Assembly (NCBI GenBank): GCA_002869845.2 | Contig: NEWS02000004.1 | Span: forward strand, 538,551 to 575,410 | DNA from: Nitrospira sp. CG24B | GTDB lineage: Bacteria; Nitrospirota; Nitrospiria; Nitrospirales; Nitrospiraceae | Reading direction: 5' to 3' | Length of the DNA: 36,860 bases | Shown here: piece by piece, positions 13,813 through 22,598 of the stretch | Layout of the letters: each line of letters opens with the position of its first letter | Position numbering within the stretch: the first letter of the stretch is position 1 | Program-made: the position numbers and the translations under genes | Notes under the pieces: generated by a model | What the model was told of the DNA's origin: nothing | Databases searched by the model: none | Seen by the model: the letters and a program-made list of their open reading frames with translations, nothing else

Positions 13813-15561
13813 TCAGACGTCGATTTCCTGTTGCGTGATCCGCATCACTTCTTCCAGCGTGGTCTGGCCTTGGAGCACGCGCTCGGCGCCCTCTTGTTTC
13901 AACGTCACCATGCCGTTCGTGATCGCGGCGTGTTTGATGGCTGTCGAGTCGGCTTTGCCGCCGATGAGCCGCCGGATGTCGTCGTTGAGCACCATGAGCT
14001 CAAAAATTCCAATGCGCCCACGATAGCCGGTTTGAGAACAGGCGGCGCACCCGGCTCCTCGATAGAGGGTCACGGTGGACCTAGGCGCGACGTCCAAGCG
14101 ACTGAGTTCTTCCTCGCTCGGGGCATAGGGACGCTTGCAGTCCGGACAAATTCTTCTCAGCAGGCGTTGGGCCAGGACCGCCACGACCGACGAGGCGACC
14201 AGAAACGGTTCGATTCCCATATCGATCAGACGGGTGGCGGCGCTCGCCGCATCGTTCGTATGCAGGGTGGAAAACACCAAGTGTCCGGTGAGGGAGGCAT
14301 GAATGGCGATCTCCGCCGTTTCGCGGTCTCGAATCTCGCCGATCATGATGACATCAGGGTCTTGTCGGAGAATCGAGCGCAGCCCGGCGGCAAACGACAA
14401 GTTGATTTTGGGGTTCACTTGCATCTGTCCGATGCCAAGCAGCTGGTATTCCACGGGGTCTTCGACCGTGATGATGTTCTTGTCCGGTGCGTTGATGTGG
14501 CTCAAGGCGGCATACAGGGTCGTGGTTTTGCCGCTTCCTGTGGGGCCGGTTACGAGAATAATCCCGTGCGCCAATTGGATCAGCTGATGGATCACGGCCA
14601 GTCGCTCTTTCGAGAAGCCCATTTCCGAGAGGTTCAGCAGGCGATTTTCTTTCTCCAGTAATCGCAAGACGACTCGCTCGCCGTGCGAGGTGGGTAAGAC
14701 CGAGACCCGAAGATCGACATCTTTTCCGGAGGTTCGGATGGCGAACCGGCCGTCTTGGGGCAAGCGCTTTTCGGCAATGTTGAGGCCGGCCATGATTTTG
14801 AGGCGCGCGATAATGCTGGCTTGCAAATGTTTGGGCGGCGTAAGGACCGGGTAGAGCACGCCGTCGATGCGATATCGCACCACCAACCCTCGCTCGAACG
14901 ATTCGAAATGGATGTCGCTCGCCCGTTGTCGAACCGCTTGAAACAGCACCGAGTTGACTAATCGAATGATCGGCGCTTCGTCGGTGGCATCCAGCAAGTC
15001 TTGTGGCTCATCGAGCTCATGCGCGAGTTGGTCGAGACTCTGGTTGGCCGCAATGTCTTCCATCACTTGTTCCGCGCCGGCCGGGTTGGCGATTTCGTCG
15101 TAGGCTCGGTTCAAGCAGGCAAGCAGAGCGATGCTGGTGGTCAAGATCGGTTTAATCGGTTTGCCCAACAGCAATCGAAGATCGTCCAGCGCGACGGTTT
15201 CCAGAGGATCGGTCGATGCGGTTAGAATGGCCCCCTCTTCATATCGAAGCGGCAAGACTCGATAGCGTCGACAAAACGCGATGGGGATCTTTTTAATCAG
15301 CTCGTGATCCACATGGGTGGTGTCGAGCTGAGGCATCCAGGACATCTCAAATTGTTGGGCGAGCGCCTCCAGCACCTGCTCTTCCCTCAGGAGGCGCAAA
15401 TGCAGCAGCACCTCTCCCAGCAGGCCGCCTTTTTCGTGCTGGTAGGCTAAGGCCTCCTCGAGTTTTGAGTCCAAGAGATTGAACTTTTCACCGAGAATAC
15501 GTCCCAAGAGCGGGCGACGGACACTAAGAATGGACTGATCGTTGTCGAGCTGTTCGGACAA
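13813..15561 (-). CDS. gspE: Type II secretion ATPase GspE
   Basis: GspE is the cytoplasmic hexameric ATPase that drives pseudopilus assembly. The 582-residue protein has an N-terminal MshEN/GspE N domain (LLGEVLLHLRLLREEQVLEAL), a central N2 domain with IHFESFERGLVVRYRIDGVL, Walker A GPTGSGKTTT near residue 340, the Asp box ITVEDPVEYQL, Walker B DVIMIGEIRDRETA and the His box STLHTNDA. A C-terminal four-cysteine zinc site follows (CPDC about residue 472, then CAAC). All catalytic motifs are present. It is preceded by a 193-bp gap after gspC, where gspD would usually lie. Confidence 0.97.
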   Translation of the reverse strand: MSEQLDNDQSILSVRRPLLGRILGEKFNLLDSKLEEALAYQHEKGGLLGEVLLHLRLLREEQVLEALAQQFEMSWMPQLDTTHVDHELIKKIPIAFCRRYRVLPLRYEEGAILTASTDPLETVALDDLRLLLGKPIKPILTTSIALLACLNRAYDEIANPAGAEQVMEDIAANQSLDQLAHELDEPQDLLDATDEAPIIRLVNSVLFQAVRQRASDIHFESFERGLVVRYRIDGVLYPVLTPPKHLQASIIARLKIMAGLNIAEKRLPQDGRFAIRTSGKDVDLRVSVLPTSHGERVVLRLLEKENRLLNLSEMGFSKERLAVIHQLIQLAHGIILVTGPTGSGKTTTLYAALSHINAPDKNIITVEDPVEYQLLGIGQMQVNPKINLSFAAGLRSILRQDPDVIMIGEIRDRETAEIAIHASLTGHLVFSTLHTNDAASAATRLIDMGIEPFLVASSVVAVLAQRLLRRICPDCKRPYAPSEEELSRLDVAPRSTVTLYRGAGCAACSQTGYRGRIGIFELMVLNDDIRRLIGGKADSTAIKHAAITNGMVTLKQEGAERVLQGQTTLEEVMRITQQEIDV

Positions 15562-15754
15562 TGTACCCTGACCTCTCTTGCCTGGAGACAGGCGCCAGTA
15601 TTGGCCCTTTCTCTACGCTGCTACTATCTCGGTCGTAAAGATACTCTCCCTTCCGACGGCCTGGCAAGGACAGCTCGCATTCCTTGCGTGCCATGAAGGG
15701 GTTGCGGAGTACCAGTTGACAGGAATACGAAGGGATAGCGTGCTGACGGTTGTG
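15562..15754. other. gspC-gspE gap without a secretin gene
   Basis: The 193 bases between the gspC stop and the gspE start contain no ORF with recognisable similarity; a short minus-strand frame here only overlaps gspC. The secretin gene gspD, often placed here, is absent, and no fragment of it is seen. Confidence 0.7.
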
Positions 15755-16702
15755 TCAGCGAAGTTCGTACGTAATCGTCGAGCGCTGATTGTTCCGAAGC
15801 ATGTCGAGCTTGACGATCTGCTCATTCTTCAGTTGTTGCAGTAAATTCAACATGGTACTAGGATCGCGAATATCGACTCCGTTGACGCGCTGCAGGACAT
15901 CTCCCGTCTGGACCCCGATTTTTTCATAGAAACTGGTCGGCGCGATATAGTCCAGGCGAAACCCGTTGACGTTTCCGTTTACCATATGTGGTGCGGCTCT
16001 GGCTTGGGATAACAGTTTCGGCAGATCGCTCATAGCCTGCTCCACTTCACGGCGGTCGACGACTTTGCGGAGTGGAACGCCGGCGGTCGGTTGCTGAACG
16101 GCAGACGGAGCGGTACCAGTAGAACTGCCTGGCACCGGTGGGTGCTCCAACAGCGCCAGCTCTAATAATTCCTCTAGGTCGCCCTGGCGGACGAGGATTC
16201 CATTCCGACGAATCTCACTCACTTCTCCAAGATCAAGAATCTGATCATGGACACGATACAGGGCCTGTTGTTTAGAGGCCAGCTCCTCCACGATCGCAAA
16301 CACGCCGCGCTGATCGCCAAACACGATGCCGAGCACGCGCATCCTAGCCGCCAAGCCGAGCGACGCTCGAACTGGGGTCCCGGAGGGGCCTCGACCGGTT
16401 GCATTCGTGACTCCACTCTGTGGCACGGCGGGAAGGGCGAACAGGCCGCTGGAGCGCACATCCTCCACTGCCTGGGTTGGTGAATAGGAGGCGAGTAACG
16501 ACGAGCCAGTCGATGGAGTCTCGCCGGATGTCACCGAATGTGTCGGAATCACATACAACGCCTCGGCGACAAAGGCATTGATGGAGTGGGCAATTAGGAG
16601 ACCACTTCCAACCAAACAGAGCAAGAGGCCGATGCGGCGCATATGTTGATGAGGGATTGGTGGCACGAGATGTTCTCTAGTTCTACCTGTCTCATGGTAC
16701 AT
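15755..16702 (-). CDS. gspC: Type II secretion protein GspC with C-terminal PDZ domain
   Basis: GspC spans the inner membrane and links the platform to the secretin GspD. The 315-residue protein has a short cytoplasmic segment, one membrane span (IGLLLCLVGSGLLIAHSINA), a linker, the periplasmic homology-region domain (VLGIVFGDQRGVFAIVEELA to ILVRQGDLEELL) and a C-terminal PDZ domain (GFRLDYIAPTSFYEKIGVQ, then GDVLQRVNGVDI). ATG 16702 is used; ATG 16642 is a possible shorter start, and neither has a strong ribosome-binding site. It begins the secretion operon and is divergent from gmd. Confidence 0.88.
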   Translation of the reverse strand: MYHETGRTREHLVPPIPHQHMRRIGLLLCLVGSGLLIAHSINAFVAEALYVIPTHSVTSGETPSTGSSLLASYSPTQAVEDVRSSGLFALPAVPQSGVTNATGRGPSGTPVRASLGLAARMRVLGIVFGDQRGVFAIVEELASKQQALYRVHDQILDLGEVSEIRRNGILVRQGDLEELLELALLEHPPVPGSSTGTAPSAVQQPTAGVPLRKVVDRREVEQAMSDLPKLLSQARAAPHMVNGNVNGFRLDYIAPTSFYEKIGVQTGDVLQRVNGVDIRDPSTMLNLLQQLKNEQIVKLDMLRNNQRSTITYELR

Positions 16703-16815
16703 GGCTCATGTTGGTGGCTGCAAGAATCTTTTAGCAATCTCGTTTGAGGTCATGGGTAGACAAAATAGACCGAAGCACGTAATAATCTCGTTCTTGTCCA
16801 AGGGAGGGTTTACGC

Positions 16816-17823
16816 GTGAAGAAAGCCTTGATTACCGGGATTACGGGCCAAGATGGGTCGTATCTTGCTGAGTTTTTGCTTGAGAAGGGCTACGACGTCT
16901 ACGGCATCATCCGCCGGTCCAGCTCCTTCAACACGGGTCGACTCGATGCCATTTATGAAGATCCGCATGTTCCCCATCGGCGCCTGCACTTGGTCTACGG
17001 CGATCTCAACGACGCCAGTTCCCTTAATCGGATCTTGCGGACCGTCCAGCCCGATGAAATCTACAATCTCGGGGCCCAGAGCCATGTGCGGGTCAGCTTT
17101 GATATTCCGGAATATACCGGAGAAATTACCGGTCTGGGCACCACCCGCCTCCTTGAGGCCATTCGCGAATCAGGATTGAAGCCCAAGTTTTATCAAGCCT
17201 CGTCCAGCGAGATGTTTGGCAAGGTGCTGGAGGTGCCGCAGAAGGAAACGACGCCGTTCTACCCCAGGAGTCCGTATGGAGCGGCCAAGGTGTATGCGTA
17301 CTGGATGACGGTGAACTATCGGGAGGCCTACGATCTGTTTGCCTGCAACGGCATTCTGTTCAATCATGAATCGCCCCGGCGCGGGGAAACCTTTGTGACG
17401 CGGAAAATCACGAAAGCGGCAGCCCGGATCAAGCTCGGTCTTCAACACGAACTGTTTCTGGGCAACCTCGATGCCAAGCGGGACTGGGGGTTTGCGGGTG
17501 ACTATGTCGAAGCCATGTGGATGATGTTACAAGCTCCTACGCCGGACGACTATGTGATCGCCACGGGTGCAACCCATACCGTCAAGGAAATGCTGGAGCT
17601 GGCGTTTGACCGTCTGCAGCTAGACTGGAAGAAGCATGTGAAGATCGATGCCACGTACTATCGCCCGACCGAAGTCGACCTGTTAATCGGAGACTGCAGC
17701 AAAGCCAAAACACACCTCGGGTGGCAACCGAAAGTCCGATTCGAAGAGCTCATCGCCATGATGGTGGATGCGGATCTCGCAGCGGAACGAGAGAAATTGG
17801 ATGGAACGAGACAACGAATCTAG
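16816..17823 (+). CDS. gmd: GDP-mannose 4,6-dehydratase
   Basis: Gmd converts GDP-D-mannose to GDP-4-keto-6-deoxy-D-mannose, the first step to GDP-L-fucose and related deoxysugars for surface polysaccharide. The 335-residue protein belongs to the extended short-chain dehydrogenase family: NADP-binding GITGQDG at residues 8-14, [12 protein letters not shown], the active-site region QASSSEMFG and the YGAAK (YxxxK) motif, then [16 protein letters not shown]. It starts with GTG preceded by AGGGAGGG seven bases upstream. The GDP-fucose synthase gene follows 15 bases after its stop. Confidence 0.97.
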   Translation: MKKALITGITGQDGSYLAEFLLEKGYDVYGIIRRSSSFNTGRLDAIYEDPHVPHRRLHLVYGDLNDASSLNRILRTVQPDEIYNLGAQSHVRVSFDIPEYTGEITGLGTTRLLEAIRESGLKPKFYQASSSEMFGKVLEVPQKETTPFYPRSPYGAAKVYAYWMTVNYREAYDLFACNGILFNHESPRRGETFVTRKITKAAARIKLGLQHELFLGNLDAKRDWGFAGDYVEAMWMMLQAPTPDDYVIATGATHTVKEMLELAFDRLQLDWKKHVKIDATYYRPTEVDLLIGDCSKAKTHLGWQPKVRFEELIAMMVDADLAAEREKLDGTRQRI

Positions 17824-17838
17824 GGGAGCCGAAGACAT

Positions 17839-18801
17839 ATGACGTCATTCTGGAAGGAACAACGTGTCGTCGTGACCGGTGGAGCGGGGTTCCTCGGTTC
17901 GTTCGTCGTGGACCAGTTACGCGCGAAAGGCTGTCAACAGATCGTCATTCCACGAAGCCAGGATTATGATCTGGTGCAAATGGAGGCGGTGCAGCAACTG
18001 TACCGCGATGCGAAGCCGGATCTGGTGATCCATCTCGCAGCTCGTGTCGGCGGGATTGGGGCCAATCAGGCCAATCCAGGACGGTTCTTCTACGATAACT
18101 TGATGATGGGCACCCAGCTGATCGAGGTCGGCCGCCAACGGGGGTTGAAGAAGTTTGTGGCGCTTGGGACCATCTGTGCGTATCCCAAGTTCGCGCCGAT
18201 TCCGTTCAACGAGGACGATATCTGGAACGGGTACCCAGAGGAAACGAATGCTCCCTATGGCCTGGCGAAGAAAATGATGTTGGTGCAGTCCCAGGCGTAT
18301 CGGCAACAGTATGGGTTCCATTCGATCGTACTCTTTCCTGTGAATCTGTACGGACCTCGCGATAACTTCGATCTAGAAACGTCTCACGTCATTCCAGCCC
18401 TGATCCGGAAATGTGTGGCGGCCAAGGACGCGGGACAGACGTCGATGACGCTCTGGGGAGATGGGTCGCCGAGCCGAGAGTTTTTATATGTCGAGGATGC
18501 GGCTGAGGGCATTCTACTGGCGGTCGAACACTATGATGGCAATCTCCCGGTCAACTTGGGGACGGGGGAAGAAATCGCCATCCGTGAGTTAGCGACCCTG
18601 ATTGCTTCCGAGGTTGGCTTTGCAGGATCCATTCAATGGGACACCTCCAAGCCGAACGGCCAACCGCGGCGCTGTCTGGACGTCAGCCGGGCCAAGCAAC
18701 TCTTCGGATTTCAGGCTCAACATGGCCTACGCGAAGGGCTGAAAAAAACAGTCCAGTGGTTCTGGACCAACCGTCACGCGATCCGGCAAGTGCATTTTTA
18801 G
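17839..18801 (+). CDS. fcl: GDP-L-fucose synthase
   Basis: This bifunctional epimerase-reductase takes the Gmd product to GDP-L-fucose. The 320-residue length is typical. Visible motifs: [12 protein letters not shown] (NADP binding, Gly14, Gly17, Gly20), [24 protein letters not shown] with the [10 protein letters not shown] (YxxxK) active site, and ESPSREF-like [14 protein letters not shown]. It lies directly after gmd in what looks like a two-gene unit. A 225-bp gap with no ORF separates it from wecB. Confidence 0.96.
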   Translation: MTSFWKEQRVVVTGGAGFLGSFVVDQLRAKGCQQIVIPRSQDYDLVQMEAVQQLYRDAKPDLVIHLAARVGGIGANQANPGRFFYDNLMMGTQLIEVGRQRGLKKFVALGTICAYPKFAPIPFNEDDIWNGYPEETNAPYGLAKKMMLVQSQAYRQQYGFHSIVLFPVNLYGPRDNFDLETSHVIPALIRKCVAAKDAGQTSMTLWGDGSPSREFLYVEDAAEGILLAVEHYDGNLPVNLGTGEEIAIRELATLIASEVGFAGSIQWDTSKPNGQPRRCLDVSRAKQLFGFQAQHGLREGLKKTVQWFWTNRHAIRQVHF

Positions 18802-18987
18802 ATCATTCTGATTGTTCTGCCGATTCCATGGAGACACAATGACTACGCCTTCCCCCACCTACTAGACAACTCATGATGCTCCTCTCATAATCCCTCGATT
18901 AGTCATTAGCAGCGACATCTCTTATCGAAAAGCGGTATTCAGTTGCCACGTGTACGTTGACCCAATACCATCACAGAGGTTTTCCAA

Positions 18988-18999
18988 GATAGATCTATC
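18988..18999. promoter_or_regulatory. 12-bp perfect palindrome upstream of wecB
   Basis: GATAGATCTATC is perfectly self-complementary and lies 27 bases before the wecB start codon. TTGACC at 18957-18962 could be a -35 element, but no convincing -10 stands 17 bases on. An operator role is possible and unproven. Confidence 0.25.
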
Positions 19000-19026
19000 G
19001 GAATCACGTCTGAGTTGAGGTGAACA

Positions 19027-20127
19027 GTGAAGCGTATCGATATCATTGCCGGAGCCAGGCCCAACTTCATGAAGATCGCCCCGATCATCGATGCTCTGAA
19101 GGCAGCGGAGAAGCGGGGAGGGCCGCTACGCTATCGCCTGATCCATACGGGGCAACACTACGACCGCGCCATGTCCGGTAGTTTTTTTGAAGAACTCGGC
19201 ATTCCCGATCCCGATATCAATCTCGAAGTCGGGTCCGGCACACAAGCAGAGCAAACCGCCGGCATCATGGTCGCCTATGAAAAGGTCTTACTAAAGGACA
19301 AGAGTGACTTCTGCCTGGTGGTTGGCGACGTCACCTCGACCATGGCCTGCTCGATCGCAGCCCGTAAACTTGGAGTGCCTGTGGCCCACGTTGAAGGCGG
19401 CATCCGCTCCGGCGATTGGACCATGCCGGAGGAAATCAATCGCGTCGTGACCGATTCCATCACCAACTGGTTCTTCACCACCAGCGACACGGCCAACGAG
19501 CATCTCCGCCGCGCAGGAATCACCGACGATCGCATCTTCTTCGTCGGCAATACCATGATCGATACCCTCTTGAAGCAGATGCCACGGCTGCGGCCGCCGG
19601 CCTGTTGGGACTCGCTCAAGCTGGAGCCGGGTAAGTATTTCGTCATCACCCTGCATCGTCCGGCTAATGTGGATGGAGAACAACAATTGCTCCGACTGCT
19701 GCGCGCCATTGCCGATGGAACCAGAGGCCTGCCCGTTATCTTTCCGGTCCATCCCAGGACGGCTAAGAATCTGAGAGATGCGGGGAAAACGATCCCGTCA
19801 ATACACTACGTTGACCCTTTGGGCTATCTTGAATTCAACTATCTCGTCAAACATGCCAAAGGCGTGATTACCGATTCGGGGGGGATTACCGAGGAAACGA
19901 CGGTGCTTGGTGTGCCCTGTCTCACGTTGCGTGACAACACTGAACGCCCTGAGACCATCACCATCGGCACCAATGAACTGATCGGGACTGATCCAAGCAA
20001 GCTTCCACCCGCGCTGGCACGATTAATGGCCGGGCAGTGGAAGAAAGGCGCGATTCCGCCGAAATGGGACGGCAGGGCGGCGGAGCGGATTGTGGAACAG
20101 TTGGAAAGACTGCTGCTTGCAGCTTGA
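19027..20127 (+). CDS. wecB: UDP-N-acetylglucosamine 2-epimerase (non-hydrolysing)
   Basis: WecB interconverts UDP-GlcNAc and UDP-ManNAc for surface polysaccharide. The 366-residue protein shows the family landmarks: GARPNFMKIAPI, IHTGQHYD, VVGDVTSTMACSIAA, HVEGGIRSGDW with PEEINR, ITLHRPANVD, FPVHPRTAKNL and ITDSGGITEETTVLGVPCLT. It starts with GTG after GAGGTGA. It probably serves the same glycan pathway as gmd and fcl, but the 225-bp gap suggests its own promoter. The WecB-like group includes other NDP-GlcNAc epimerases, so the exact sugar is less sure than the family. Confidence 0.94.
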   Translation: MKRIDIIAGARPNFMKIAPIIDALKAAEKRGGPLRYRLIHTGQHYDRAMSGSFFEELGIPDPDINLEVGSGTQAEQTAGIMVAYEKVLLKDKSDFCLVVGDVTSTMACSIAARKLGVPVAHVEGGIRSGDWTMPEEINRVVTDSITNWFFTTSDTANEHLRRAGITDDRIFFVGNTMIDTLLKQMPRLRPPACWDSLKLEPGKYFVITLHRPANVDGEQQLLRLLRAIADGTRGLPVIFPVHPRTAKNLRDAGKTIPSIHYVDPLGYLEFNYLVKHAKGVITDSGGITEETTVLGVPCLTLRDNTERPETITIGTNELIGTDPSKLPPALARLMAGQWKKGAIPPKWDGRAAERIVEQLERLLLAA

Positions 20128-20492
20128 TGGCGCGGGCCTGCTGCGACAGTCAAGGATTAGGGGCGCAACCAAGATGGTTGTCTTGAAGGTAACAGTCAAG
20201 AAGGTTGCATGATTTGCATGAACAGCAGATTATCCGCAAGTTGCTCGACCGGTGTAATGACAAAGTAATTTCCTGCCCTTCTGATCACCATGCCATGGTA
20301 GGTCGGTAAGACATTGTCGTTGGGGCATCTCTATTCGAGAGTTCCTTCCCTCGCGCCTGATCTTTCAGCAAACATGGAGGCTTCGCTTATGGCATCCGAC
20401 GAGTTGCTTGGCGTCTACCCACTGCTGGTGATCATCGATGAAATTCAGTACATCCCGTCGCTGCTTCGATGCCTCGCAATCTTTCCTGTAGA
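20128..20492. other. Gene-poor stretch between wecB and the small HTH-like gene
   Basis: Nothing intact and convincing is coded here. A minus-strand frame at 20196-20291 encodes 31 residues (starting MVIRRAGNYFVITPVEQL) with codon use that looks protein-like, but it resembles nothing recognised. The right part holds an ATPase remnant, listed separately. The stretch looks like the site of past insertion and decay. Confidence 0.5.
20196..20291 (-). CDS. Possible 31-residue small protein or fragment
   Basis: The frame runs from ATG at 20291 to TGA at 20196 and reads MVIRRAGNYFVITPVEQL then ADNLLFMQIMQPS. The open frame extends upstream without a stop for about 11 more codons but without another ATG in frame. 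The composition looks like a real protein piece. No family is recognised and it may be a gene remnant. Confidence 0.2.
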   Translation of the reverse strand: MVIRRAGNYFVITPVEQLADNLLFMQIMQPS

Positions 20493-20496
20493 CTAA
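20314..20496 (+). pseudogene. Remnant of an AAA_14/DUF4143-type ATPase
   Basis: The 60-residue frame contains PLLVIIDEIQYIPSLLRCL, which matches the Walker B region (IIDEIQ..P.LL) of the large AAA ATPase family that carries a DUF4143 C-terminal domain. In an intact gene this lies about 80-100 residues from the start, after a Walker A motif, in a protein of about 400 residues. No Walker A is seen upstream and the frame stops soon after the motif. It is probably the relic of a horizontally acquired gene. Confidence 0.55.
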
Positions 20497-20696
20497 GCCT
20501 TGCGCAAAAATCGTATTAGTTTGTCACATGCGCCTTTCCGCCGCAAGCAGATGAGTTTTCGCCGGCTAAGTTCATCCACCAGCGAGAACACCTGATTCCA
20601 GGTGAACTCGGGAAGATAGGAGAGGAGTTCCTCAAGTTGGATCTGTCGCCGCTCATGGACGATGGCGAGTAGTTTCACCGCAGCCTGTTGAGTCAT
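20493..20696 (-). CDS. Small protein of winged-helix-like composition, function unknown
   Basis: The 67-residue protein begins MTQQAAVKLLAIVHERRQIQ and continues with LPEFTWNQVFSLVDELSRRK and LICLRRKGAC. Alternating helices and the pattern ELLSYLPEFTWNQVFSLVDEL resemble a small helix-turn-helix protein, but no family can be named. Its ATG overlaps the psiE-like stop (ATGA), so the two are probably co-translated, and it may regulate that gene or be a conserved companion. Confidence 0.6.
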   Translation of the reverse strand: MTQQAAVKLLAIVHERRQIQLEELLSYLPEFTWNQVFSLVDELSRRKLICLRRKGACDKLIRFLRKA

Positions 20697-21211
20697 CGAA
20701 ATCCTCCCTGGTTATGCAGGTCATGGGGAACGGAATCATGAGGCTCTGTTCTGAAGGCCGGACTCCATCGAACGGCCATGACGCGAACGATTCCTAACAC
20801 CAGCACAATGCCGCAGAGCACTGTCAGCGCTTGCCAGTCTCCTCCTTTGAACCACTGGGAAATCACTTCTGTCAGCATGACGACCAGAATCGTATCAACA
20901 ATGAACGTTACCTTGACGCGCCCTTCCCTGAAGTAGGTCACCGTGGTTTTGAATACTTCGACAATGGCTAGCAAGATGAGCGTATTGACGATGACTTGGC
21001 GCAACACGACTTCGGCTGAGTGATCCAGGAGCAAGCGAATATGCCAAAATGTTTTTAGCGTGCCACCCGTCAGGGCGGTCAGGAGTGTCAGAATCACGAG
21101 GCTGAGCACTCCTTTCATGGCCAAGCTCCATACTTCCAGAGGATCGAGATGAGCAGCCCGACGCCAGAGAACCCCGCTATCAAATAGACGAAGTGCTTCG
21201 AGTGCTGGCAT
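20693..21211 (-). CDS. PsiE-like inner-membrane protein
   Basis: This 172-residue membrane protein resembles the phosphate-starvation-inducible PsiE family. Four hydrophobic segments are visible: GVLSLVILTLLTALTGG, QVIVNTLILLAIVEVFKTT, VTFIVDTILVVMLTEVI and LTVLCGIVLVLGIVRVM. The phrase VEVFKTTVTYFREGRVKVTF is the most family-like part. The biochemical function of PsiE is not known. It overlaps the small downstream gene by 4 bases. Whether it answers to phosphate here cannot be read from the sequence. Confidence 0.78.
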   Translation of the reverse strand: MPALEALRLFDSGVLWRRAAHLDPLEVWSLAMKGVLSLVILTLLTALTGGTLKTFWHIRLLLDHSAEVVLRQVIVNTLILLAIVEVFKTTVTYFREGRVKVTFIVDTILVVMLTEVISQWFKGGDWQALTVLCGIVLVLGIVRVMAVRWSPAFRTEPHDSVPHDLHNQGGFR

Positions 21212-21345
21212 AGTCTTCTTCCTTTCCGTTGTATCTGCTTAGGAGAATATCCGGCCATCGTTCCAGAACGGTCACGAAGAGGTAAAACTTGTGTTAACTG
21301 CCTAGTTGCGGTGTAGTAAGCTCATTCTCCATATAGGGAGGTCGT

Positions 21346-21879
21346 ATGGACTGTATTCTGATTCGCCATGGGATTGCGGTAGAACCCGATGCGTGGGAAG
21401 GAGCAGAAGAAAATCGTCCGCTTACGGAGAAGGGCAAAAAGCGTGTCAAGCAGGCCGCTGTCGGGATCGCTGCACTCGACTGTAAGCCGACCCATCTGTT
21501 TACGAGCCCGTTCGTGCGGGCTTACGATACCGCAAGGCTGCTACGTGCGGTTGTCTGTCCGGTTCTGAAGGTTGAGACACGGGAGGAGTTGGCTGTCGGA
21601 GCAAAGCCGGAGCAGCTTGTCGCACTTCTCAACACGCTTCCCTCGGACTCGGTGGTGATCTGTGTGGGACATGAGCCTCAGCTTGGTGAAGCTGTGAGTC
21701 TGTTGCTCTGTGGCAAAGTCCTTCCTAGCTTTCCTTTCAAAAAGTCTGGCGCCGCATGCATTGAGGCAGAGGGCATCATCAAGCCGAATCAGGGGCGGTT
21801 GCGCTGGTGGTTGCCACCGATGCAGCTGCGGGTCTTGGGCAAGCGAACGCGGACAGAGAAACAGGATGAATTGTCTTAG
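21346..21879 (+). CDS. sixA: SixA-like phosphohistidine phosphatase (histidine phosphatase superfamily)
   Basis: SixA-type enzymes remove phosphate from phosphohistidine on HPt or phosphotransfer proteins. The 177-residue protein has the catalytic RHG motif in CILIRHGIAVEP near the N-terminus, the second arginine region HLFTSPFVRAYDTARLL and the second histidine in VICVGHEPQLGEAV. AGGGAGG precedes the ATG. It is convergent with the thymidylate-kinase-like gene, their stop codons overlapping at 21876-21879. SixA genes often lie near ppx or CHAD genes in polyphosphate clusters, and a Ppx/GppA gene lies 1.4 kb away here. Confidence 0.88.
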   Translation: MDCILIRHGIAVEPDAWEGAEENRPLTEKGKKRVKQAAVGIAALDCKPTHLFTSPFVRAYDTARLLRAVVCPVLKVETREELAVGAKPEQLVALLNTLPSDSVVICVGHEPQLGEAVSLLLCGKVLPSFPFKKSGAACIEAEGIIKPNQGRLRWWLPPMQLRVLGKRTRTEKQDELS

Positions 21880-22598
21880 GACGGGACTGTTTTCGTACCG
21901 ATGGGAGGCTTGTGGTTTTGTAACACCGGGAGAATATACCCTCGAAGCTCGTTCTGGATCTCTTCGGGAGACTTTCGTGCGTCGACGACATTGAAGCGAA
22001 ATTCCAAGGCCATTTTGTCGAACTCTCCGATCAGCAGCGATTGGTATTTCTTGAAACTATCATACAGGTCCCCTCCGAGCCGAAGATCCATGCCGGATTC
22101 CCAGTAGTTCATTCCCGTCGTCTCGATGACTCGCAGTGCCAGAGTCTCGACATCGATACGGAGGTAACACACGAGGTCGGGAATCAACGCAAACCCGAAC
22201 ACGTCCCGGATCCATTTTCGGTCGGCGCTTCGCACAAAATCGCGGGCAAGTGCTGTAAAGATATAGCGGTCCGCCAAGACAACGAAGCCTGATCGAAGAG
22301 CTGGAATGATCTGATGTTCGAGGCGATCAGCAAAATCCGTGGCATAGAGGAGACTGAGCGACCAACGATCAAGAATATTGCCAGCCTTCGCCACTTCGAT
22401 CGTTTTGGACATGAGGTTAGAGCGGGTCCAACCGGTCGTCATCACCCCGTATCCCTGGACCTCCAGCCATTCTTGCAACATCTCAAGGTGCGTCGTTCGA
22501 CCAACTCCGTCGGTCCCCTCGATGGCAATCAACTTACCTTTGAGATCACTCGGATTTAGGTACTTCAAACCGTCGCCAAAAAAGCGTGCGTCGGCCAT
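21876..22598 (-). CDS. Thymidylate-kinase-like protein with altered P-loop
   Basis: This 240-residue protein (start ATG 22598, chosen for GAGG five bases upstream; a GTG at 22625 is also in frame) resembles dTMP kinase and the neighbour at 22546-23295. The P-loop reads EGTDGVGRTT, with Arg34 where the catalytic P-loop lysine is expected. The DRY motif is kept in LADRYIFTALARDFV. Because the Walker A lysine is normally needed for phosphate transfer, the protein may be inactive, regulatory or altered in specificity. It overlaps the upstream paralogue by 53 bases, implying coupled translation. Confidence 0.82.
   Translation of the reverse strand: MADARFFGDGLKYLNPSDLKGKLIAIEGTDGVGRTTHLEMLQEWLEVQGYGVMTTGWTRSNLMSKTIEVAKAGNILDRWSLSLLYATDFADRLEHQIIPALRSGFVVLADRYIFTALARDFVRSADRKWIRDVFGFALIPDLVCYLRIDVETLALRVIETTGMNYWESGMDLRLGGDLYDSFKKYQSLLIGEFDKMALEFRFNVVDARKSPEEIQNELRGYILPVLQNHKPPIGTKTVPS

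Noticed and set aside
13810..14661. A 283-residue open frame on the plus strand
   Set aside because: It lies opposite gspE, whose catalytic motifs are all intact in the other strand.
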